Source of the DNA: Hyphomicrobiales bacterium
Lineage (GTDB): Bacteria; Pseudomonadota; Alphaproteobacteria; Rhizobiales; Rhizobiaceae
Reading direction: 5' to 3'
Length of the DNA: 64,000 nucleotides
Assembly (NCBI GenBank): GCA_900469965.1
Contig: UBZP01000003.1
Span: forward strand, 82,954-146,953
Shown: piece after piece, positions 58,778-64,000 of the stretch
Numbering within the stretch: the stretch's first letter is position 1
Layout of the letters: each line of letters begins with the position of its first letter
Notes under the pieces: generated by a model
Seen by the model: the letters and a program-made list of their open reading frames with translations, nothing else
Told to the model about the DNA's origin: nothing
The model's database searches: none
Made by a program: the position numbers and the translations under genes

Positions 58778-59767
58778 ATGACGAGAAAAGTGGAACTGAC
58801 GCTGGCCTGTGGCGACTACGAGATCGTCCGGGCCCTGAAGGAAGGCACGGTCAAGCCGGACGGCATCGATCTCACCATACTGACGGAGATGGATTCCACC
58901 ACCCGGCACTGGCGCTTCCTGAGAAACCGCGAATTCGACGTCGCCGAGGTTTCGCTGTCCTCCTACATCGCCGCGCGGGGCCGCAACCTGCCGTTCGCCG
59001 CGATCCCGGTCTTCCTGCACCGCCGCTTCCGGCACGGCTTCATCTTCATCAATACCGCAAGCGGCATCCGCGAGCCGAAGGACCTGATCGGCCGCAAGGT
59101 CGGCGTGAAGAACTATCTGGTGACCGCCACCCTCTGGCAGCGCGGTCTTCTGGAGAGCGAGTACGGCGTGCCGCACACGGCGATGGACTGGTATGCCGAG
59201 CTCGACGAGGACGTCGAGTTCACGCCGCCCGCCGGCCTGAAACTCCATCGCCTGCCGGACGACAAGTCCGTCGAGCAGATGCTGGTCGACGGCGAGATCG
59301 ACGCCCTTCTGCATCCCGACCTGATCGATCCGATCGTGCGCAAGGATCCGCGCGTCGGCCGCCTGTTTCCCGACTACAAGCGCGAGGAGATCGGCTATTT
59401 CGAACGCACCGGCATTTTCCCCATCATGCATGTGCTGGGCATCCGCCCCGAGATCGTCGAGCGCCATCCCTGGGTGCCGATCAACCTCTACCAGGCCTTC
59501 ACCGAGGCCAAGCGCATCGCCATGGAGCGCATGGAGAACCCGCGCATCGTGCCGCTCGCCTGGTATCGCGAGGCCTGGGAGGAGCAGCAGGCCATCCTTG
59601 GCGACGACCCCTGGGCCTATGGCCTTGGCGCGCAGAACCGCAAGACGCTGGAAACGGCGATCGGCTACGCCCTGCAGCAGGGCCTGATCGACCGGAAGCT
59701 CGACCTGTCCGAGCTCTTCCTCGATCTCTCGCAGGGCCGCAAGCGGGGCGACAAGCACCGTGTGTAG
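58778..59767 (+). CDS. 4,5-dihydroxyphthalate decarboxylase-like protein, copy 3
   Basis: 329 residues from ATG 58778 with GGGAGG upstream. Family blocks: LTLACGDYEIVRALKEGTVK, PDGIDLTILTEM, REFDVAEVSLSSYIAARG, LIGRKVGVKNYLVTATLWQR, YFERTGIFPIMHVLGIRPEI and GLGAQNRKTLETAIGYALQQ. No signal peptide, so it is cytoplasmic and more likely an enzyme than a binding protein. It is closest in layout to the copy at 45603-46598. First gene of a plus-strand unit with a class II aldolase and an amidohydrolase. Confidence 0.82.
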   Translation: MTRKVELTLACGDYEIVRALKEGTVKPDGIDLTILTEMDSTTRHWRFLRNREFDVAEVSLSSYIAARGRNLPFAAIPVFLHRRFRHGFIFINTASGIREPKDLIGRKVGVKNYLVTATLWQRGLLESEYGVPHTAMDWYAELDEDVEFTPPAGLKLHRLPDDKSVEQMLVDGEIDALLHPDLIDPIVRKDPRVGRLFPDYKREEIGYFERTGIFPIMHVLGIRPEIVERHPWVPINLYQAFTEAKRIAMERMENPRIVPLAWYREAWEEQQAILGDDPWAYGLGAQNRKTLETAIGYALQQGLIDRKLDLSELFLDLSQGRKRGDKHRV

Positions 59768-59858
59768 CGCCTGCGATACGCCCGACAGGGAAGACTTCAA
59801 GCCTGCCTGGCAGGCCACGGCTTGCGAGCGACAGCCGAACCGACCGGAGGATATGACC

Positions 59859-60551
59859 ATGCACGAAGACCTGAAGCAGCGCATGATCGAGGCGGGCCGC
59901 ATCCTCGAACAGGCCGGCCAGGGCGACTGGACGCGCGGCCACATCTCCGTGCGCGTTCCCGATGCGCCGGACCGGTTCTACATGAAGGCGTCGAAGATCG
60001 GGCTGGAGGAGATCACCCTCGACAACATCATCACCGTCGGTCTCGACGGCGAGAAGATCGAGGGCGACCACGGCCGCCACAACGAGGTCTACATCCATTC
60101 CGAGGTGCTGCGCGCCCGCCCCGACATCAACGCCGTCGTCCATACCCATGCGCCCTATGCCGTGAGCTTTTCGGCGCTCGGCAAGCCGCTGCAGGCGATC
60201 GGCCACCCGGGCTCCATCTTCGCCGAGGGGCTTCCGGTGTTTTCCGAAACCACCCAGCTGATCACCACGGCCGAGCGCGGCCGGGCCGTGGCGGCAACGC
60301 TCGGCGCCTGCGACGCCATGCTGTTGCAGAACCACGGCCTCGTCACCGCCGCGCCGACGATCGAACAGGCGATCTATCTCGCCCTGTCGCTCGAAAACGC
60401 CTGCATGATGCAGCTGTGGGTGGAGGCGGCAGGCGGGGCCAGGGCACTCGGCAAGCCCGAGGATATCAAGGCCAAGCGCAAGCACATGTTTCGCGAAGAA
60501 ATGTTCAAGGCGACGTTCGCCTATCTCGTACGCCGCCTGAAGCGCGGCTGA
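59859..60551 (+). CDS. Class II aldolase/adducin-family protein, possible decarboxylase, copy 2
   Basis: 230 residues from ATG 59859; CGGAGG is eight bases upstream, while another ATG at 59853 is too close to it. Marks: RGHISVRVPDAPDRFYMKAS (N-terminal), NEVYIHSEVLRARPDINAVV with the catalytic Glu, HTHAPYAVSFSALG with two zinc His residues and LLQNHGLVTAAPTI with the third. Active site complete. It may perform a decarboxylation as in 3,4-dihydroxyphthalate decarboxylase, or a retro-aldol. Neighbour of the amidohydrolase, 31 bp ahead. Confidence 0.85.
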   Translation: MHEDLKQRMIEAGRILEQAGQGDWTRGHISVRVPDAPDRFYMKASKIGLEEITLDNIITVGLDGEKIEGDHGRHNEVYIHSEVLRARPDINAVVHTHAPYAVSFSALGKPLQAIGHPGSIFAEGLPVFSETTQLITTAERGRAVAATLGACDAMLLQNHGLVTAAPTIEQAIYLALSLENACMMQLWVEAAGGARALGKPEDIKAKRKHMFREEMFKATFAYLVRRLKRG

Positions 60552-60582
60552 TCGGCATTGCCGATCGTTCCGGAGGAGACCC

Positions 60583-61599
60583 ATGCACTATATCGACGCA
60601 TTCAATCACTTTTTCCCCAGAGCCCTGTGGGAGCGCATCCAGAAGCTGGAGGGCGCCGGCAGGGATATCGGCCGGCGCATGCAGGGCATTCCCTGCATCT
60701 ACGATCTCGACGCCCGCCTGCGGGTGATGGACGAATTCCGCGACTATACCCAGATCCTCTCGCTCGGCATGCCGCCGCTGGAGGCCATGGGCGGTCCGGA
60801 GGTCTCGACAGAGTTCGCCCGGATCGGCAATGACGGGCTGGCCGAGCTGGTGGAAAGCCATCCCGACCGTTTCGCGGGCTTCGTCGCCGCCCTGCCGATG
60901 AATGCGCCGGAAGCCGCCGTGAAGGAGGCCGAGCGCGCCTTCGCCGATCTCGGGGCCAACGGCCTGCAGATCCACACCAACGTCAACGGCGCGCCGCTCG
61001 ACGAAGAGCGCTTCTTCCCGATCTTCGAGATGGCGGCGAAATACGGCAAGCCGGTGCTGCTGCATCCCTCGCGCGGCGCCTCGATGCCGGACTACGCGAC
61101 CGAGGACAAATCGAAATACGAGATCTGGTGGACCTTCGGCTGGCCCTACGAGACGAGCGCCGCCATGGCCCGCCTCGTCTTCTCCGGCTTCATGGATCGC
61201 CTGCCCGGGCTCAAGGTCCTCGCCCACCACATGGGGGCGATGGTTCCCTTCTTCGAAGGCCGCGTCGGCCCGGGCTGGGACCAGCTCGGCAAGCGGACCT
61301 CCGACGAAGACCTGACCCAGGTCTTGAAGCGGCTGAAGAAGCGGCCGCTCGACTATTTCAAGGACTTCTATGCCGACACCGCCGTCTTCGGCTCCCGCGC
61401 CGCGACGCTCTGCGGTCTGGAATTCTACGGTAGCGACCGCATCCTCTTCGCCTCCGACAGCCCCTTCGATCCCGAAAAGGGCCCCGGCTACATCCGCGAC
61501 ACCCTCAGGATCCTCGCCAGCCTCGATCTTCCGCAGGAGGACATGGAAAAGATCTGCTTCCGGAACGCCGAAAACCTGTTCGGCCTGAAGGCGAAGTAG
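60583..61599 (+). CDS. Amidohydrolase family 2 protein, ACMSD/decarboxylase-like, with an atypical metal motif
   Basis: 338 residues. It belongs to the ACMSD and gamma-resorcylate decarboxylase superfamily by GLQIHTNVNGAPLDEERFFP, PVLLHPSRGA, LKVLAHHMGAMVPFFEGRVG and ILFASDSPFDPEKGPG. The N-terminal metal motif, normally D-x-H-x-H, is IDAFNHF here, so the first His is Phe 7. Either one ligand is missing or metal is bound differently. A decarboxylase, hydratase or lactone hydrolase role is possible. GGAGGA upstream. Last gene of the plus-strand unit; a strong terminator follows. Confidence 0.82.
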   Translation: MHYIDAFNHFFPRALWERIQKLEGAGRDIGRRMQGIPCIYDLDARLRVMDEFRDYTQILSLGMPPLEAMGGPEVSTEFARIGNDGLAELVESHPDRFAGFVAALPMNAPEAAVKEAERAFADLGANGLQIHTNVNGAPLDEERFFPIFEMAAKYGKPVLLHPSRGASMPDYATEDKSKYEIWWTFGWPYETSAAMARLVFSGFMDRLPGLKVLAHHMGAMVPFFEGRVGPGWDQLGKRTSDEDLTQVLKRLKKRPLDYFKDFYADTAVFGSRAATLCGLEFYGSDRILFASDSPFDPEKGPGYIRDTLRILASLDLPQEDMEKICFRNAENLFGLKAK

Positions 61600-61645
61600 C
61601 GACGAAACCGGCCTGCAGGCACCGCGAAGACCCGAACCATAAGAA

Positions 61646-61675
61646 GCCCGGCAACCGCCATGACGGTTGCCGGGC
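61646..61675 (+). terminator. Intrinsic terminator after the amidohydrolase gene
   Basis: GCCCGGCAACCG (61646-61657) pairs perfectly with 61664-61675, loop CCATGA. The remaining 130 bp up to the chemoreceptor stop show nothing further. Confidence 0.85.
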
Positions 61676-61806
61676 TATCTGTTTGCCGTTAGACGTGAAC
61701 TGCTTTCGGGCCGTCGCCGCGGGGCCTGTCGTCGTGCCGTTGCCGAAGCCGCGTTTCCGCCGGGAGCGGAGCGCGCCGGCCGATCGCCGCCGCGCCCCAT
61801 CCGATG

Positions 61807-63639
61807 TCAGGCAACCCGCCGCATCGCCGCTGCCATCTGCCCCAGGGTGACCGCCGACCCCGTCCGGAACCGCTGCACCTGCCGCGCCAGGTCTTCCGTT
61901 TCCAGGGCGAGCGACCGCGCGGCCGCCGTGGTCTCCTCGACCATCGCCGCATTCTGCTGGGTCACCTTGTCCATGAGATCGGCTGCAGCGGAGACTTCCC
62001 TCAGGCTCGTCGCCTGTTCGCGCGAGGTGCGGGCGATCTCGGCGACGACGCCGCTCACATCCGAAACCTGGGTCACGATCTCCTGCAGCGACACGCCGGA
62101 GGCCTTCACCAGCTTGACCCCTTCCCCGACCTGCCGACCCGACGTCGAAATCAGATCCTTGATCTCCTTGGCGGCCCCCGCCGACCGCTGGGCGAGCTCG
62201 CGGACCTCCTGCGCGACGACGGCGAAGCCCTTGCCGGCCTCGCCGGCGCGGGCCGCCTCGACGCCGGCATTGAGCGCCAGCAGGTTGGTCTGGAAGGCGA
62301 TTTCGTCGATCACGCCGATGATCATGCCGATCTGGTTGGACGACGACTCGATCGCCGTCATCGCCTCGACCGCCGTCGCAACGATCTCGCCGCCCCTGCG
62401 CGCATTGTCCTGCGCGGTCGTCGCAAACTCCTGCGCACGGCCGGCGCCGATCGCCGCTTCGTCCACCCCGCGGGAGGCATCGGAAAGCGCGGCAACCGTC
62501 TCCTCCAGGTTCGCGGCCTGCTGCTCCGTCCTCTTGGCGAGATCGTTCGACGCATCGGAGATCTGCGCAAGGCCGGCGCGGATCGTGCCGATCGAGGCGA
62601 CGACCGAACCGACCGCATCCTCCAGCGCCGCCACCGTGTCGTTGAACTTGTCGCGAATGGGCTCGAACTCCGGCGCCACCGCATCGTTCATGCGGATGGT
62701 GAGGTCGCCTTCCGACAGTTCGGTGAAGCAATGCTGGACGGCATCGACGAAACCGCGCAGCCCTTCCGCCCGCGCGCTGTCGATCGCCGTCTGGCGCTCG
62801 CGCTCCTCTTCCTGCGTCCGTCGCACCGACGCCGTCTCGGCCTCGAGGCGCCGGTTTTCATCGGCCGCATCCCGGAAGACCTCGACGGCGCGCGCCATGG
62901 CGCCGATCTCGTCGCGGCGATTGTAGCGCTCGAGTGCGATGTCGGTGTCGCCGCCGGCGAGCTTCAGCATCAGTCCGGTCATCTCCGACACGGGCCTGCC
63001 GATCAGCCGGTTCAGCAGCCAGCCGAGCAGGGCGGAGGCGAGGATCAGCAAGCCGATGCCGACGCCGAGCGTCACCTTGGTCGCGAAATTCGCCTTGGCC
63101 ACCGCGACCGCGGCGTTGTCCATCGCCGCGTCCTCCGCCTCCCGCAGTTCCTCGATGATGGTCTGCGCCGGGTCGATGTAGCCGTCTGCCGCATCGGACA
63201 TGGCGATCTCCACGGCCTGGGCGTAGGTCTTCTCCTTGAGCGCCTTCTCCATCACCGGCTCGAGAACCTTCAGCCGCCACAGGCCGACATGATCGAGCAT
63301 GGTCTTCATCTTGGCCGCGACGTCCGGGTTGTTTTCGGCCGTCTTCTTCGTCATGTCGACGTTCTTCAAGAGGCTCGCATAGTGCTTCTCGATGCTGTCG
63401 ATGTAGCGCTTGTCCCGGCTGATCAGCAGCCCGCGCACGGAGCTTTCCAGGCGTGCCATCGAAAGCCGGATATCGGTCGCGGCCGCAACGATCCGGCCAT
63501 GCACCTCGCTGGCCCGGCCGGCCTGCTCCACGGTCACGACCTGGTGGTAGACGACGGCCCCCATGCCGCCGGCCCCGACGACCAGGAGCGCGAAGGCCAG
63601 CCCCAGTTTCCGCGCAATCTTGAAATCCCTCATCCGCAT
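61807..63639 (-). CDS. Methyl-accepting chemotaxis protein
   Basis: 610 residues. Transmembrane helices at about 12-34 and 190-213 enclose a helical periplasmic sensor of about 155 residues (four-helix-bundle type). A HAMP domain follows (to about 268), then a HAMP-like linker with [19 protein letters not shown] and the signalling domain with the conserved hairpin ([20 protein letters not shown] near 460, then [20 protein letters not shown]). It has no C-terminal CheR-binding pentapeptide. ATG 63639 is preceded by GGGGAGGGG. Its ligand may be the aromatic or carboxylic compound handled by the neighbouring island; this is guesswork from position. Confidence 0.93.
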   Translation of the reverse strand: MRMRDFKIARKLGLAFALLVVGAGGMGAVVYHQVVTVEQAGRASEVHGRIVAAATDIRLSMARLESSVRGLLISRDKRYIDSIEKHYASLLKNVDMTKKTAENNPDVAAKMKTMLDHVGLWRLKVLEPVMEKALKEKTYAQAVEIAMSDAADGYIDPAQTIIEELREAEDAAMDNAAVAVAKANFATKVTLGVGIGLLILASALLGWLLNRLIGRPVSEMTGLMLKLAGGDTDIALERYNRRDEIGAMARAVEVFRDAADENRRLEAETASVRRTQEEERERQTAIDSARAEGLRGFVDAVQHCFTELSEGDLTIRMNDAVAPEFEPIRDKFNDTVAALEDAVGSVVASIGTIRAGLAQISDASNDLAKRTEQQAANLEETVAALSDASRGVDEAAIGAGRAQEFATTAQDNARRGGEIVATAVEAMTAIESSSNQIGMIIGVIDEIAFQTNLLALNAGVEAARAGEAGKGFAVVAQEVRELAQRSAGAAKEIKDLISTSGRQVGEGVKLVKASGVSLQEIVTQVSDVSGVVAEIARTSREQATSLREVSAAADLMDKVTQQNAAMVEETTAAARSLALETEDLARQVQRFRTGSAVTLGQMAAAMRRVA

Positions 63640-64000
63640 GTACCCCTCCCCATGAGCGGCCCACCCGCCACATCGAAAACGCGGCAGTCGAGCCGTTCGC
63701 CACCGCGGTGAAGACGATTGCTAGATTTGCCGAGTAAACGGAGCCCTAAGAAAGCCGCCTTCGATCCAAGCTAAGTTTCGCTGGCAGAACGCACATTTTC
63801 CGCTTGCAACGCCCGCGCGCATTCCAACCGCAGATAGATAAAGTGCTATCCGGCCACGTGGCAGGCGGGCAGGTCTCCGACGACGGCATGGCAATCGGAC
63901 TGCGGCGACCTCGGAACAAGCTCGAAGTTCGGATCGCGCACGAGAGACCCGGCATTCCTGACCGGACGGGACGTGCCTGAAGGATCGCTTCGCCACTCGG
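63640..64000. other. Non-coding end of the window
   Basis: I see no convincing gene here on either strand; short frames have random composition. Position 63640-63720 should contain the chemoreceptor promoter and ribosome site (GGGGAGGGG at 63643-63651 on the minus strand). No repeat or tRNA was noticed. Confidence 0.5.

Noticed and set aside
63886..63901. Sigma-54-like TGGCA...TGC element near the window end
   Set aside because: The second element is CTGC and spacing poor; no gene follows inside the window.

Overview
The window reads as the chromosome or a large replicon of a GC-rich rhizobial alphaproteobacterium (Rhizobiales). The main evidence is a nearly complete exopolysaccharide II (galactoglucan) cluster with the gene order I know from the Sinorhizobium meliloti exp/wg region: rhamnose-type sugar nucleotide gene, wga operon, wgcA, the MarR-type regulator wggR, the wgdAB type I exporter, the RTX protein wgeA and the wge glycosyltransferases. 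Symbols of the wg series rest on this order and on domain content, not on alignment.

Left part (1 to about 25,400): polysaccharide. On the minus strand the wga-like operon runs from an unknown protein (start 8223) through a fused GT2-GT4 glycosyltransferase, two paralogous pyruvyltransferases split by a 275-bp palindromic element, and a glycosidase, to a partial rfbA that leaves the window. wggR and wgcA form a second minus-strand unit. wgdA-wgdB and the wge operon (13903-23275, six genes after wgeA, mostly start/stop overlapped) run on the plus strand, followed by galU. Four AT-rich inverted repeats with a common 19-bp core lie upstream of the wga genes, of wggR/wgdA, of wgeA and, unexpectedly, of an orphan alpha/beta hydrolase gene (24388-25347). 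They look like one WggR regulon.

Middle and right part (25,600 to 61,600): a catabolic and uptake island for an aromatic or related carboxylic acid. A long minus-strand unit reads tctA-tctB-tctC-tctC (tripartite tricarboxylate transporter), a 3-hydroxyisobutyrate-dehydrogenase-like enzyme, a bicupin protein, an EutA-like ASKHA ATPase, a LysR regulator and gpmI. After a two-gene ChrA pair come enzymes typical of phthalate and protocatechuate meta-cleavage routes: 4,5-dihydroxyphthalate-decarboxylase-like proteins (three), a LigJ-like hydratase, an RraA/LigK-like aldolase, a zinc alcohol dehydrogenase, alpha/beta hydrolase, phthalate-4,5-dioxygenase-type Rieske oxygenase with separate Rieske ferredoxin and reductase, two class II aldolase/decarboxylases, a flavin hydroxylase and a second amidohydrolase, controlled by LysR and IclR proteins. 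No LigAB-type ring-cleavage enzyme is present; the bicupins are the best local candidates for an oxygen-dependent step.

The most unusual content is a duplicated two-gene module: bicupin followed by EutA-like ATPase occurs twice in the same gene order (30956-28188 minus, 54101-56857 plus), without any ethanolamine ammonia-lyase or cobalamin gene. EutA is known as a reactivase of that B12 enzyme, so these pairs may be a different reactivation system. Two promoters of the island also share tandem 17-bp IclR-type palindromes spaced exactly 20 bp apart.

The window closes with a methyl-accepting chemotaxis protein (61807-63639, minus) and 361 bp in which I see no gene.
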